From the NCBI GenBank assembly GCA_037349105.1, contig JAYJMM010000066.1, forward strand, positions 1,178,001 to 1,242,000: a stretch of 64,000 nt of DNA, given 5' to 3'. The notes beneath the pieces were generated by a model. The model was not told the DNA's origin. It worked only from the letters and a program-made list of their open reading frames with translations, and searched no databases. A program made the position numbers and the translations under genes. Source of the DNA: Limnomonas spitsbergensis (taxonomy: Eukaryota > Chlorophyta > Chlorophyceae > Chlamydomonadales). Shown here in pieces: positions 29,736-45,299 of this stretch (position 1 is the first letter of the stretch; each line of letters begins with the position of its first letter).

Positions 29736-31289
29736 ATGGTTCAATAATGAAATGGAGGCAAGATCTGTAAGTTAATGGAGGCATGTTTTGTCAGTAAATG
29801 GATGCATGATCTGTAAGTAATGGATACATGTTCTGCAATTACATTGGGGCAAGATATGTAATCTATTGGAGGCAAGTTTAGTAAGTAAATAGAGGCAAGA
29901 TCTGTAAGTAATGGATACATGTTCTGCAATTAAATTGGTGCAAGATATGTAAGTTAATGGAGGCATGTTAAGTAAGTAAATGGAGGCAAGATCGGTAAGT
30001 AATGGATACATGTTCTGCAATTAAATTGGGGCAATATCTGTAAGTTAATGGAGACAAGTTAAGTAAGTAAATGGAGGCAAGATCTGTAAGTAATGGAGGC
30101 ATGATATGTAAGCTAATAAAGGCAAATACTGTAAGTTAATGCAACCAAGATATGTAAGTAAATGGAGGCTGGTTCAGTAATTCAATGGAGACATGATCTG
30201 TAATTCAATGGAGGCGTGTTCTGTCAGTAAATGGATGCAGGATCTGTAAGTAATGGATACCGGTTTTGCAATTAAATTGGGGCAATATCTGTAAGTTATT
30301 GGAGGCAGGTTAAGTAAGTAAATGGATGCAAGATCTATAAGTAATGGAGGCATGATATGTAAGATAATAAAGGCAAATACTGTAAGTTAATGGAGGCAAG
30401 ATATGTAAGTAAATGGAGGCTGGTTCAGTAATTCAATGGAGACATAATCTGTAAGTTAATGGAGGCATGTTCTATCACTAATTGGATGCAAGATGTGTAA
30501 GTAATGGATACCGGTTATGCAATTAAATTGGGGCAAGATATGTAATCTATTGGAGGCAAGTTTAGTAAGTAAATGGAGGCAAGATCTGTAAGTAATGGAG
30601 GCATGATATGTAAGATAATAAGGGCAAATACTGTAAGTTAATGGAGGCAAGATATGTAAGTAAATGGAGGCTGGTTCAGTAATTTAATGGAGACACGATA
30701 TGTAAGTTAATGGAGGCATGTTTTGTCAGTAAATGGATGCATGATCTGTAAGTAATGGATACATGTTCTGCAATTACATTGGGGCAAGATATGTAATCGA
30801 TTGGAGGCAAGTTTAGTACGTAAATGGAGGCAAGATTTGTAAGTAATGGTTACATGTTATGCAATTAAATTGGGGGAAGATATGTAAGTTATTGGAGGCA
30901 GGTTAAGTAAGTAAATGGAGGCAATATATGTAAGTAATGGAGGCATGATATGTAAGATAATAAAGGCAAATACAATACGTTAATGGAGGCAAGATATGTA
31001 AGTAAATGGAGGCTGGTTCAGTAATTCAATGGATACATGATCTGTAATTTAATGGAGGCATGTTCTGTCAGTAAATGGATGCATGATCTGTAAGTAATGG
31101 ATACCGGTTATGCAATTAAATTGGGGCAATATCTGTAAGTTATTGGAGGCAGGTTAAGTAAGTAAATGGAGGCAAGATCTGTAAGTAATGAAGGCATGAT
31201 CTGTACGCTAATAAGGGCAAATACTGTAAGTTAATGGAGGCAAGATATGTAAGTAAATGGAGGCTGGTTCATTAATTCAATGTAGACAG

Positions 31290-34200
31290 TATATGTAAGC
31301 TATTGGAGGCATGTTCTGTCAGTAAATGGATGCAGGATCTGTAAGTAATGGATACATGTTCTGCAATTATATTGGTGCAAGATATGCAATATATTGGAGG
31401 CAAGTTTAGTACGTAAATGGAGGCAAGATCTGTAAGTAATGGATACATGTTATGCAATTAAATTGGGGGAAGATATGTAAGTTATTGGAGGCAGGTTAAG
31501 TAAGTAAATGGAGGCAAGATCTGTAAGTAATGGAGGCATGATATGTAAGATAATAAAGGCAAATACAGTAAGTTAATGGAGGCAAGATATGTAAGTAAAT
31601 GGAGGTTGGTTCAGTAATTCAATGGAGACATGATCTGTAATTTAATGGAGGCATGTTCTGTCAGTAAATGGATGCATGATCTGTAAGTAATGGATACCGG
31701 TTATGCAATTAAATTGGGGCAAGATATGTAAGTTTTTGGAGGCAGGTTAAGTAAGTAAATGGAGGCAAGATCTGTAAGTAATGGAGGCCTGATATGTAAG
31801 ATAATAAAGGCAAATACTGTAAGTTAATGGAGGCAAGATATGTAAGTAAATGGAGGATGGTTCAATAATGAAATGGAGGCAAGATCTGTAAGTTAATGGA
31901 GGCATGTTTTGTCAGTAAATGGATGCATGATCTGTAAGTAATGGATACATGTTCTGCAATTACATTGGGGCAAGATATGTAATCTATTGGAGGCAAGTTT
32001 AGTAAGTAAATAGAGGCAAGATCTGTAAGTAATGGATACATGTTATGCAATTAAATTGGTGCAATATATGTAAGTTAATGGAGGCATGTTAAGTAAGTAA
32101 ATGGAGGCAAGATCGGTAAGTAATGGATACATGTTCTGCAATTAAATTGGGGCAATATCTGTAAGTTAATGGAGACAAGTTAAGTAAGTAAATGGAGGCA
32201 AGATCTGTAAGTAATGGAGGCATGATATGTAAGCTAATAAAGGCAAATACTGTAAGTTAATGCAACCAAGATATGTAAGTAAATGGAGGCTGGTTCAGTA
32301 ATTCAATGGAGACAGGATCTGTAATTCAATGGAGGCGTGTTCTGTCAGTAAATGGATGCAGGATCTGTAAGTAATGGATACCGGTTTTGCAATTAAATTG
32401 GGGCAATATCTGTAAGTTATTGGAGGCAGGTTAAGTAAGTAAATGGATGCAAGATCTATAAGTAATGGAGGCATGATATGTAAGATAATAAAGGCAAATA
32501 CTGTAAGTTAATGGAGGCAAGATATGTAAGTAAATGGAGGCTGGTTCAGTAATTCAATGGAGACATAATCTGTAAGTTAATGGAGGCATGTTCTATCACT
32601 AAATGGATGCAAGATCTGTAAGTAATGGATACCGGTTATGCAATTAAATTGGGGCAAGATATGTAATCTATTGGAGGCAAGTTTAGTAAGTAAATGGAGG
32701 CAAGATCTGTAAGTAATGGAGGCATGATATGTAAGATAATAAGGGCAAATACTGTAAGTTAATGGAGGCAAGATATGTAAGTAAATGGAGGCTGGTTCAG
32801 TAATTTAATGGAGACAGGATATGTAAGTTAATGGAGGCATGTTTTGTCAGTAAATGGATGCATGATCTGTAAGTAATGGATACATGTTCTGCAATTACAT
32901 TGGGGCAAGATATGTAATCTATTGGAGGCAAGTTTAGTACGTAAATGGAGGCAAGATCTGTAAGTAATGGTTACATGTTATGCAATTAAATTGGGGGAAG
33001 ATATGTAAGTTATTGGAGGCAGGTTAAGTAAGAAAATGGAGGCAATATATGTAAGTAATGGAGGCATGATATGTAAGATAATAAAGGCAAATACAGTACG
33101 TTAATGGAGGCAAGATATGTAAGTAAATGGAGGCTGGTTCAGTAATTCAATGGAGACATGATCTGTAATTTAATGGAGGCATGTTCTGTCAGTAAATGGA
33201 TGCATGATCTGTAAGTAATGGATACCGGTTATGCAATTAAATTGGGGCAAGATCTGTAAGTTTTTGGAGGCAGGTTAAGTAAGTAAATGGAGGCAAGATC
33301 TGTAAGTAATGGAGGCATGATATGTAAGATAATAAAGGCAAATAATGTAAGTTAATGGAGGCAAGATATGTAAGTAAATGGAGGCTGGTTAAGTAATTCA
33401 ATGGAGACAGTATATGTAAGTTAATGGAGGCATGTTCTGTCAGTAAATGGATGCATGATCTGTAAGTAATGGATACCGGTTATGCAATTAAATTGGGGCA
33501 ATATATGTAATCTATTGGAGGCAAGTTTAGTAAGTAAATGGAGGCAAGATATGTAAGTAATGGAGGCATGATATGTAAGATAATAAAGGCAAATACTTTA
33601 AGTTAATGGAGGCAAGATATGTAAGTAAATGAAGGCTGGTTCAATAATTAAATGGAGGCAAGATCTGTAAGTAATGGATACATGTTCTGCAATTAAATTG
33701 GGGCAAGTTCTGTAAGTTAATGGAGACAAGTTAAATAAGTAAATGGATACAGGTTATGCAATTAAATTGAGGCAAGATCTGTAAGCTATTGGAGGCATGT
33801 TCTGTCAGTAAATGGATGCAGGATCTGTAAGTAATGGATACATGTTCTGCAATTAAATTGGTGCAAGATATGTGAGTTAATGGAAGCATGTTAAGTAAGT
33901 AAATGGAGGCAAGATCTGAAAGTAATGGATACATGTTATGCAATTAAATTGGGGCAATATCTGTAAGTTATTGGAGGCAGGTTAAGTAAGTAAATGGAGG
34001 CAAGATCTGTAAGTAATGAAGGCATGATCTGTAAGCTAATAAGGGCAAATACTGTAAGTTAATGGAGGCAAGATATGTAAGTAAATGGAGGCTGGTTCAT
34101 TAATTCAATGTAGACAGTATATGTAAGTTAATGGAGGCATGTTCTGTCAGTAAATGGATGCATGATCTGTAAGTAATGGAAGCAGGTTCTGCAATTAAAT

Positions 34201-37200
34201 TGGGGCAAGATATGCAATATATTGGAGGCAAGTTTAGTACGTAAATGGAGGCAAGATCTGTAAGTAATGGATACATGTTATGCAATTAAATTGGGGGAAG
34301 TTATGTAAGTTATTGGAGGCAGGTTAAGTAAGTAAATGGAGGCAAGATCTGTAAGTAATGGAGGCATGATATGTAAGATAATAAAGGCAAATACAGTAAG
34401 TTAATGGAGGCAAGATATGTAAGTAAATGGAGGTTGGTTCAGTAATTCAATGGAGACATGATCTGTAATTTAATGGAGGCATGTTCTGTCAGTAAATGGA
34501 TGCATGATCTGTAAGTAATGGATACCGGTTATGCAATTAAATTGGGGCAAGATATGTAAGTTTTTGGAGGCAGGTTAAGTAAGTAAATGGAGGCAAGATC
34601 TGTAAGTAATGGAGGCCTGATATGTAAGATAATAAAGGCAAATACTGTAAGTTAATGGAGGCAAGATATGTAAGTAAATGGAGGATGGTTCAATAATGAA
34701 ATGGAGGCAAGATCTGTAAGTTAATGGAGGCATGTTTTGTCAGTAAATGGATGCATGATCTGTAAGTAATGGATACATGTTCTGCAATTACATTGGGGCA
34801 AGATATGTAATCTATTGGAGGCAAGTTTAGTAAGTAAATAGAGGCAAGATCTGTAAGTAATGGATACATGTTATGCAATTAAATTGGTGCAATATATGTA
34901 AGTTAATGGAGGCATGTTAAGTAAGTAAATGGAGGCAAGATCGGTAAGTAATGGATACATGTTATGCAATTAAATTGGGGCAATATCTGTAAGTTAATGG
35001 AGACAAGTTAAGTAAGTAAATGGAGGCAAGATCTGTAAGTAATGGAGGCATGATATGTAAGCTAATAAAGGCAAATACTGTAAGTTAATGCAACCAAGAT
35101 ATGTAAGTAAATGGAGGCTGGTTCAGTAATTCAATGGAGACATGATCTGTAATTCAATGGAGGCGTGTTCTGTCAGTAAATGGATGCAGGATCTGTAAGT
35201 AATGGATACATGTTATGCAATTAAATTGGGGCAATATCTGTAAGTTATTGGAGGCAGGTTAAGTAAGTAAATGGATGCAAGATCTGTAAGTAATGGAGGC
35301 ATGATATGTAAGATAATAAAGGCAAATACTGTAAGTTAATGGAGGCAAGATATGTAAGTAAATGGAGGCTGGTTCAGTAATTCAATGGAGACATGATCTG
35401 TAATTTAATGGAGGCATGTTCTGTCAGTAAATGGAGGCAAGATGTGTAAGTAATGGATACATGTTCTGCAATTAAATTGGGGCAAGTTCTGTAAGTTAAT
35501 GGAGACAAGTTAAGTAAGTAAATGGATACAGGTTATGCAATTAAATTGAGGCAAGATCTGTAAGCTATTGGAGGCATGTTCTGTCAGTAAATGGATGCAT
35601 GATCTGTAAGTAATGGATACATGTTCTGCAATTAAATTGGTGCAAGATATATAAGTTAATGGAAGCATGTTAAGTAAGTAAATGGAGGCAAGATCTGTAA
35701 GTAATGGATACATGTTCTGCAATTAAATTGGGGCAATATCTGTAAGTTAATGGATACAAGTTAAGTAAGTAAATTGAGGCAAGATCTGTAAGTAATGGAG
35801 GCATGATCTGTAAGCTAATAAGGGCAAATACTGTAAGTTAATGAAAACAAGACATGTAAGTAAATGGAGGCTGGTTCAGTAATTCAATGGAGACAGGATC
35901 TGTAATTCAATGGAGGCGTGTTCTGTCAGTAAATGGATGCAGGATCTGTAAGTAATGGATACCGGTTATGCAATTAAATTGGGGCAAGATCTGTAAGTTA
36001 TTGGAGGCAGGTTAAGTAAGTAAATGGAGGCAAGATCTGTAAGTAATGGAGGCATGATATGTAAGATAATAAAGGCAAATACTGTAAGTTAATGGAGGCA
36101 AGATATATAAGTAAATGGAGGCTGGTTCAGTAATTCAATGGAGACAGTATATGTAAGTTGATGGAGGCATGTTCTGTCAGTAAATGGATGCATGATCTGT
36201 AAGTAATGGATACCGGTTATGCAATTAAATTGGGGCAAGATATGTAATCTATTGGAGGCAAGTTTAGTAAGTAAATGGAGGCAAGATCTGTAAGTAATGG
36301 AGGCATGATATGTAAGATAATAAAGGCAAATACTTTAAGTTAATGGAGGCAAGATATGTAAGTAAATGAAGGCTGGTTCAATAATTAAATGGAGGCAAGA
36401 TCTGTAAGTAATGGATACATGTTCTGCAATTAAATTGGGGCAAGTTCTGTAAGTTAATGGAGACAAGTTAAATAAATAAATGGATACAGGTTATGCAATT
36501 AAATTGAGGCAAGATCTGTAAGCTATTGGAGGCATGTTCTGTCAGTAAATGGATGCAGGATCTGTAAGTAATGGATACATGTTCTGCAATTATATTGGTG
36601 CAAGATATGCAATATATTGGAGGCAAGTTTAGTACGTAAATGGAGGCAAGATCTGTAAGTAATGGATACATGTTATGCAATTAAATTGGGGGAAGATATG
36701 TAAGTTATTGGAGGCAGGTTAAGTAAGTAAATGGAGGCAAGATCTGTAAGTAATGGAGGCATGATATGTAAGATAATAAAGGCAAATACAGTAAGTTAAT
36801 GGAGGCAAGATATGTAAGTAAATGGAGGTTGGTTCAGTAATTCAATGGAGACATGATCTGTAATTTAATGGAGGCATGTTCTGTCAGTAAATGGATGCAT
36901 GATCTGTAAGTAATGGATACCGGTTATGCAATTAAATTGGGGCAAGATATGTAAGTTTTTGGAGGCAGGTTAAGTAAGTAAATGGAGGCAAGATCTGTAA
37001 GTAATGGAGGCCTGATATGTAAGATAATAAAGGCAAATACTGTAAGTTAATGGAGGCAAGATATGTAAGTAAATGGAGGATGGTTCAATAATGAAATGGA
37101 GGCAAGATCTGTAAGTTAATGGAGGCATGTTTTGTCAGTAAATGGATGCATGATCTGTAAGTAATGGATACATGTTCTGCAATTACATTGGGGCAAGATA

Positions 37201-40200
37201 TGTAATCTATTGGAGGCAAGTTTAGTAAGTAAATAGAGGCAAGATCTGTAAGTAATGGATACATGTTATGCAATTAAATTGGTGCAATATATGTAAGTTA
37301 ATGGAGGCATGTTAAGTAAGTAAATGGAGGCAAGATCGGTAAGTAATGGATACATGTTCTGCAATTAAATTGGGGCAATATCTGTAAGTTAATGGAGACA
37401 AGTTAAGTAAGTAAATGGAGGCAAGATCTGTAAGTAATGGAGGCATGATATGTAAGCTAATAAAGGCAAATACTGTAAGTTAATGCAACCAAGATATGTA
37501 AGTAAATGGAGGCTGGTTCAGTAATTCAATGGAGACAGGATCTGTAATTCAATGGAGGCGTGTTCTGTCAGTAAATGGATGCAGGATCTGTAAGTAATGG
37601 ATACCGGTTTTGCAATTAAATTGGGGCAATATCTGTAAGTTATTGGAGGCAGGTTAAGTAAGTAAATGGATGCAAGATCTATAAGTAATGGAGGCATGAT
37701 ATGTAAGATAATAAAGGCAAATACTGTAAGTTAATGGAGGCAAGATATGTAAGTAAATGGAGGCTGGTTCAGTAATTCAATGGAGACATAATCTGTAAGT
37801 TAATGGAGGCATGTTCTATCACTAAATGGATGCAAGATCTGTAAGTAATGGATACCGGTTATGCAATTAAATTGGGGCAAGATATGTAATCTATTGGAGG
37901 CAAGTTTAGTAAGTAAATGGAGGCAAGATCTGTAAGTAATGGAGGCATGATATGTAAGATAATAAGGGCAAATACTGTAAGTTAATGGAGGCAAGATATG
38001 TAAGTAAATGGAGGCTGGTTCAGTAATTTAATGGAGACAGGATATGTAAGTTAATGGAGGCATGTTTTGTCAGTAAATGGATGCATGATCTGTAAGTAAT
38101 GGATACATGTTCTGCAATTACATTGGGGCAAGATATGTAATCTATTGGAGGCAAGTTTAGTACGTAAATGGAGGCAAGATCTGTAAGTAATGGTTACATG
38201 TTATGCAATTAAATTGGGGGAAGATATGTAAGTTATTGGAGGCAGGTTAAGTAAGTAAATGGAGGCAATATATGTAAGTAATGGAGGCATGATATGTAAG
38301 ATAATAAAGGCAAATACAGTACGTTAATGGAGGCAAGATATGTAAGTAAATGGAGGCTGGTTCAGTAATTCAATGGAGACATGATCTGTAATTTAATGGA
38401 GGCATGTTCTGTCAGTAAATGGATGCATGATCTGTAAGTAATGGATACCGGTTATGCAATTAAATTGGGGCAAGATCTGTAAGTTTTTGGAGGCAGGTTA
38501 AGTAAGTAAATGGAGGCAAGATCTGTAAGTAATGGAGGCATGATATGTAAGATAATAAAGGCAAATAATGTAAGTTAATGGAGGCAAGATATGTAAGTAA
38601 ATGGAGGCTGGTTCAGTAATTCAATGGAGACAGTATATGTAAGTTAATGGAGGCATGTTCTGTCAGTAAATGGATGCATGATCTGTAAGTAATGGATACC
38701 GGTTATGCAATTAAATTGGGGCAAGATATGTAATCTATTGGAGGCAAGTTTAGTAAGTAAATGGAGGCAAGATATGTAAGTAATGGAGGCATGATATGTA
38801 AGATAATAAAGGCAAATACTTTAAGTTAATGGAGGCAAGATATGTAAGTAAATGAAGGCTGGTTCAATAATTAAATGGAGGCAAGATCTGTAAGTAATGG
38901 ATACATGTTCTCGAATTAAATTGGGGCAAGTTCTGTAAGTTAATGGAGACAAGTTAAATAAGTAAATGGATACAGGTTATGCAATTAAATTGAGGCAAGA
39001 TCTGTAAGCTATTGGAGGCATGTTCTGTCAGTAAATGGATGCAGGATCTGTAAGTAATGGATACATGTTCTGCAATTAAATTGGTGCAAGATATGTGAGT
39101 TAATGGAAGCATGTTAAGTAAGTAAATGGAGGCAAGATCTGAAAGTAATGGATACATGTTATGCAATTAAATTGGGGCAATATCTGTAAGTTATTGGAGG
39201 CAGGTTAAGTAAGTAAATGGAGGCAAGATCTGTAAGTAATGAAGGCATGATCTGTAAGCTAATAAGGGCAAATACTGTAAGTTAATGGAGGCAAGATATG
39301 TAAGTAAATGGAGGCTGGTTCATTAATTCAATGTAGACAGTATATGTAAGTTAATGGAGGCATGTTCTGTCAGTAAATGGATGCATGATCTGTAAGTAAT
39401 GGAAGCAGGTTCTGCAATTAAATTGGGGCAAGATATGCAATATATTGGAGGCAAGTTTAGTACGTAAATGGAGGCAAGATCTGTAAGTAATGGATACATG
39501 TTATGCAATTAAATTGGGGGAAGTTATGTAAGTTATTGGAGGCAGGTTAAGTAAGTTAATGGAGGCAAGATCTGTAAGTAATGGAGGCATGATATGTAAG
39601 ATAATAAAGGCAAATACAGTAAGTTAATGGAGGCAAGATATGTAAGTAAATGGAGGTTGGTTCAGTAATTCAATGGAGACATGATCTGTAATTTAATGGA
39701 GGCATGTTCTGTCAGTAAATGGATGCATGATCTGTAAGTAATGGATACCGGTTATGCAATTAAATTGGGGCAAGATATGTAAGTTTTTGGAGGCAGGTTA
39801 AGTAAGTAAATGGAGGCAAGATCTGTAAGTAATGGAGGCCTGATATGTAAGATAATAAAGGCAAATACTGTAAGTTAATGGAGGCAAGATATGTAAGTAA
39901 ATGGAGGATGGTTCAATAATGAAATGGAGGCAAGATCTGTAAGTTAATGGAGGCATGTTTTGTCAGTAAATGGATGCATGATCTGTAAGTAATGGATACA
40001 TGTTCTGCAATTACATTGGGGCAAGATATGTAATCTATTGGAGGCAAGTTTAGTAAGTAAATAGAGGCAAGATCTGTAAGTAATGGATACATGTTATGCA
40101 ATTAAATTGGTGCAAGATATGTAAGTTAATGGAGGCATGTTAAGTAAGTAAATGGAGGCAAGATCGGTAAGTAATGGATACATGTTCTGCAATTAAATTG

Positions 40201-40420
40201 GGGCAATATCTGTAAGTTAATGGAGACAAGTTAAGTAAGTAAATGGAGGCAAGATCTGTAAGTAATGGAGGCATGATATGTAAGCTAATAAAGGCAAATA
40301 CTGTAAGTTAATGCAACCAAGATATGTAAGTAAATGGAGGCTGGTTCAGTAATTCAATGGAGACAGGATCTGTAATTCAATGGAGGCGTGTTCTGTCAGT
40401 AAATGGATGCAGGATCTGTA
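31290..40420 (+). repeat. 5223-bp higher-order repeat, tandem pair
   Basis: The segment from about 31290 to 35190 recurs at an offset of 5223 bp (31862 to 37085, 32577 to 37800, 33731 to 38954, 34100 to 39323, 34690 to 39913). The match is lost near 35200/40420, where GGATACATGTTATGC in one copy faces GGATACCGGTTTTGC in the other. The stretch 35200-36510 belongs only to the first unit. Within this zone, 29151-30650 is also related to 31272-32771 at an offset of 2121 bp. Confidence 0.8.
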
Positions 40421-43400
40421 AGTAATGGATACCGGTTTTGCAATTCAATTGGGGCAATATCTGTAAGTTATTGGAGGCAGGTTAAGTAAGTAAATGGATG
40501 CAAGATCTATAAGTAATGGAGGCATGATATGTAAGATAATAAAGGCAAATACTGTAAGTTAATGGAGGCAAGATATGTAAGTAAATGGAGGCTGGTTCAG
40601 TAATTCAATGGAGACATAATCTGTAAGTTAATGGAGGCATGTTCTATCACTAAATGGATGCAAGATCTGTAAGTAATGGATACCGGTTATGCAATTAAAT
40701 TGGGGCAAGATATGTAATATATTGGAGGCAAGTTTAGTAAGTAAATGGAGGCAAGATCTGTAAGTAATGGAGGCATGATATGTAAGATAATAAGGGCAAA
40801 TACTGTAAGTTAATGGAGGCAAGATATGTAAGTAAATGGAGGCTGGTTCAGTAATTTAATGGAGACAGGATATGTAAGTTAATGGAGGCATGTTTTGTCA
40901 GTAAATGGATGCATGATCTGTAAGTAATGGATACATGTTCTTCAATTACATTGGGGCAAGATATGTAATCTATTGGAGGCAAGTTTAGTACGTAAATGGA
41001 GGCAAGATCTGTAAGTAATGGATACATGTTATGCAATTAAATTGGGGGAAGATATGTAAGTTATTGGAGGCAGGTTAAGTAAGTAAATGGAGGCAATATC
41101 TGTAAGTAATGGAGGCATGATATGTAAGATAATAAAGGCAAATACAGTACGTTAATGGAGGCAAGATATGTAAGTAAATGGAGGTTGGTTCAGTAATTCA
41201 ATGGAGACATGATCTGTAATTTAATGGAGGCATGTTCTGTCAGTAAATGGATGCATGATCTGTAAGTAATGGATACCGGTTATGCAATTAAATTGGGGCA
41301 AGATCTGTAAGTTTTTGGAGGCAGGTTAAGTAAGTAAATGGAGGCAAGATCTGTAAGTAATGGAGGCATGATATGTAAGATAATAAAGGCAAATAATGTA
41401 AGTTAATGGAGGCAAGATATGTAAGTAAATGGAGGCTGGTTCAGTAATTCAATGGAGACAGTATATGTAAGTTAATGGAGGCATGTTCTATCAGTAAATG
41501 GATGCATGATCTGTAAGTAATGGATACAGGTTATGCAATTAAATTGGGGCAAGATATGTAATCAATTGGAGGCAAGTTTAGTAAGTAAATGGAGGCAAGA
41601 TCTGTAAGTAATGGATACATGTTATGCAATTAAATTGGTGCAAGATATGTAAGTTAATGGAGGCATGTTAAGTAAGTAAATGGAGGCAAGATCTGTAAGT
41701 AATGGATACATGTTCTGCAATTAAATTGGGGCAATATCTGTAAGTTAATGGAGACAAGTTAAGTAAGTAAATGGAGGCAAGATCTGTAAGTAATGGAGGC
41801 ATGATATGTAAGCTAATAAAGGCAAATACTGTAAGTTAATGCAACCAAGATATGTAAGTAAATGGAGGCTGGTTCAGTAATTCAATGGAGACAGGATCTG
41901 TAATTCAATGGAGGCGTGTTCTGTCAGTAAATGGATGCAGGATCTGTAAGTAATGGATACCGGTTTTGCAATTCAATTGGGGCAATATCTGTAAGTTATT
42001 GGAGGCAGGTTAAGTAAGTAAATGGATGCAAGATCTATAAGTAATGGAGGCATGATATGTAAGATAATTAAGGCAAATACTGTAAGTTAATGGAGGCAAG
42101 ATATGTAAGTAAATGGAGGCTGGTTCAGTAATTCAATGGAGACATAATCTGTAAGTTAATGGAGGCATGTTCTATCACTAAATGGATGCAAGATCTGTAA
42201 GTAATGGATACCGGTTATGCAATTAAATTGGGGCAAGATATGTAATATATTGGAGGCAAGTTTAGTAAGTAAATGGAGGCAAGATCTGTAAGTAATGGAG
42301 GCATGATATGTAAGATAATAAGGGCAAATACTGTAAGTTAATGGAGGCAAGATATGTAAGTAAATGGAGGCTGGTTCAGTAATTTAATGGAGACAGGATA
42401 TGTAAGTTAATGGAGGCATGTTTTGTCAGTAAATGGATGCATGATCTGTAAGTAATGGATACATGTTCTTCAATTACATTGGGGCAAGATATGTAATCTA
42501 TTGGAGGCAAGTTTAGTACGTAAATGGAGGCAAGATCTGTAAGTAATGGATACATGTTATGCAATTAAATTGGGGGAAGATATGTAAGTTATTGGAGGCA
42601 TGTTAAGTAAGTAAATGGAGGCAATATCTGTAAGTAATGGAGGCATGATATGTAAGATAATAAAGGCAAATACAGTACGTTAATGGAGGCAAGATATGTA
42701 AGTAAATGGAGGTTGGTTCAGTAATTCAATGGAGACATGATCTGTAATTTAATGGAGGCATGTTCTGTCAGTAAATGGATGCATGATCTGTAAGTAATGG
42801 ATACCGGTTATGCAATTAAATTGGGGCAAGATCTGTAAGTTTTTGGAGGCAGGTTAAGTAAGTAAATGGAGGCAAGATCTGTAAGTAATGGAGGCATGAT
42901 ATGTAAGATAATAAAGGCAAATAATGTAAGTTAATGGAGGCAAGATATGTAAGTAAATGGAGGCTGGTTCAGTAATTCAATGGAGACAGTATATGTAAGT
43001 TAATGGAGGCATGTTCTATCAGTAAATGGATGCATGATCTGTAAGTAATGGATACCGGTTATGCAATTAAATTGGGGCAAGATATGTAATCAATTGGAGG
43101 CAAGTTTAGTAAGTAAATGGAGGCAAGATCTGTAAGTAATGGATACATGTTATGCAATTAAATTGGTGCAAGATATGTAAGTTAATGGAGGCATGTTAAG
43201 TAAGTAAATGGAGGCAAGATCTGTAAGTAATGGATACATGTTCTGCAATTAAATTGGGGCAATATCTGTAAGTTAATGGAGACAAGTTAAGTAAGTAAAT
43301 GGAGGCAAGATCTGTAAGTAATGGAGGCATGATATGTAAGCTAATAAAGGCAAATACTGTAAGTTAATGCAACCAAGATATGTAAGTAAATGGAGGCTGG

Positions 43401-44669
43401 TTCAGTAATTCAATGGAGACAGGATCTGTAATTCAATGGAGGCGTGTTCTGTCAGTAAATGGATGCAGGATCTGTAAGTAATGGATACCGGTTTTGCAAT
43501 TCAATTGGGGCAATATCTGTAAGTTATTGGAGGCAGGTTAAGTAAGTAAATGGATGCAAGATCTATAAGTAATGGAGGCATGATATGTAAGATAATAAAG
43601 GCAAATACTGTAAGTTAATGGAGGCAAGATATGTAAGTAAATGGAGGCTGGTTCAGTAATTCAATGGAGACATAATCTGTAAGTTAATGGAGGCATGTTC
43701 TATCACTAAATGGATGCAAGATCTGTAAGTAATGGATACCGGTTATGCAATTAAATTGGGGCAAGATATGTAATATATTGGAGGCAAGTTTAGTAAGTAA
43801 ATGGAGGCAAGATCTGTAAGTAATGGAGGCATGATATGTAAGATAATAAGGGCAAATACTGTAAGTTAATAAAGGCAAGATATGTAAGTAAATGGAGGCT
43901 GGTTCAGTAATTTAATGGAGACAGGATATGTAAGTTAATGGAGGCATGTTTAGTCAGTAAATGGATGCATGATCTGTAAGTAATGGATACATGTTCTTCA
44001 ATTACATTGGGGCAAGATATGTAATCTATTGGAGGCAAGTTTAGTACGTAAATGGAGGCAAGATCTGTAAGTAATGGATACATGTTATGCAATTAAATTG
44101 GGGGAAGATATGTAAGTTATTGGAGGCAGGTTAAGTAAGTAAATGGAGGCAATATCTGTAAGTAATGGAGGCATGATATGTAAGATAATAAAGGCAAATA
44201 CAGTACGTTAATGGAGGCAAGATATGTAAGTAAATGGAGGCTAGTTCAGTAATTCAATGGAGACATGATCTGTAATTTAATGGAGGCATGTTCTGTCAGT
44301 AAATGGATGCATGATCTGTAAGTAATGGATACCGGTTATGCAATTAAATTGGGGCAAGATCTGTAAGTTTTTGGAGGCAGGTTAAGTAAGTAAATGGAGG
44401 CAAGATCTGTAAGTAATGGAGGCATGATATGTAAGATAATAAAGGCAAATAATGTAAGTTAATGGAGGCAAGATATGTAAGTAAATGGAGGCTGGTTCAG
44501 TAATTCAATGGAGACAGTATATGTAAGTTAATGGAGGCATGTTCTATCAGTAAATGGATGCATGATCTGTAAGTAATGGATACCGGTTATGCAATTAAAT
44601 TGGGGCAAGATATGTAATCAATTGGAGGCAAGTTTAGTAAGTAAATGGAGGCAAGATCTGTAAGTAATG
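40086..44669 (+). repeat. 1528-bp higher-order repeat, three tandem copies
   Basis: Markers recur at 40628, 42156 and 43684, and again at 40848, 42376 and 43904, an exact 1528-bp step. A local variant TTCTTCAATTACATTGG (in place of TTCTGCAATTACATTGG) and the joint TTTTGCAATTCAATTGG are shared by all three, showing recent amplification. 1528 equals three 342-bp blocks plus two 251-bp blocks, or 67 monomers. The series ends near 44669, where the sequence rejoins the pattern seen at 33560-36000 (offset 11107 bp). Confidence 0.88.
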
Positions 44670-45299
44670 GAGGCATGATATGTAAGATAATAAAGGCAAA
44701 TACTTTAAGTTAATGGAGGCAAGATATGTAAGTAAATGAAGGCTGGTTCAATAATTAAATGGAGGCAAGATCTGTAAGTAATGGATACATGTTCTGCAAT
44801 TAAATTGGGGCAAGTTCTGTAAGTTAATGGAGACAAGTTAAATAAGTAAATGGATACAGGTTATGCAATTAAATTGAGGCAAGATCTGTAAGCTATTGGA
44901 AGCATGTTCTGTCAGTAAATGGATGCAGGATCTGTAAGTAATGGATACATGTTCTGCAATTAAATTGGTGCAAGATATGTGAGTTAATGGAAGCATGTTA
45001 AGTAAGTAAATGGAGGCAAGATCTGAAAGTAATGGATACATGTTATGCAATTAAATTGGGGCAATATCTGTAAGTTATTGGAGGCAGGTTAAGTAAGTAA
45101 ATGGAGGCAAGATCTGTAAGTAATGAAGGCATGATCTGTAAGCTAATAAGGGCAAATACTGTAAGTTAATGGAGGCAAGATATGTAAGTAAATGGAGGCT
45201 GGTTCATTAATTCAATGTAGACAGTATATGTAAGTTAATGGAGGCATGTTCTGTCAGTAAATGGATGCATGATCTGTAAGTAATGGAAGCAGGTTCTGC

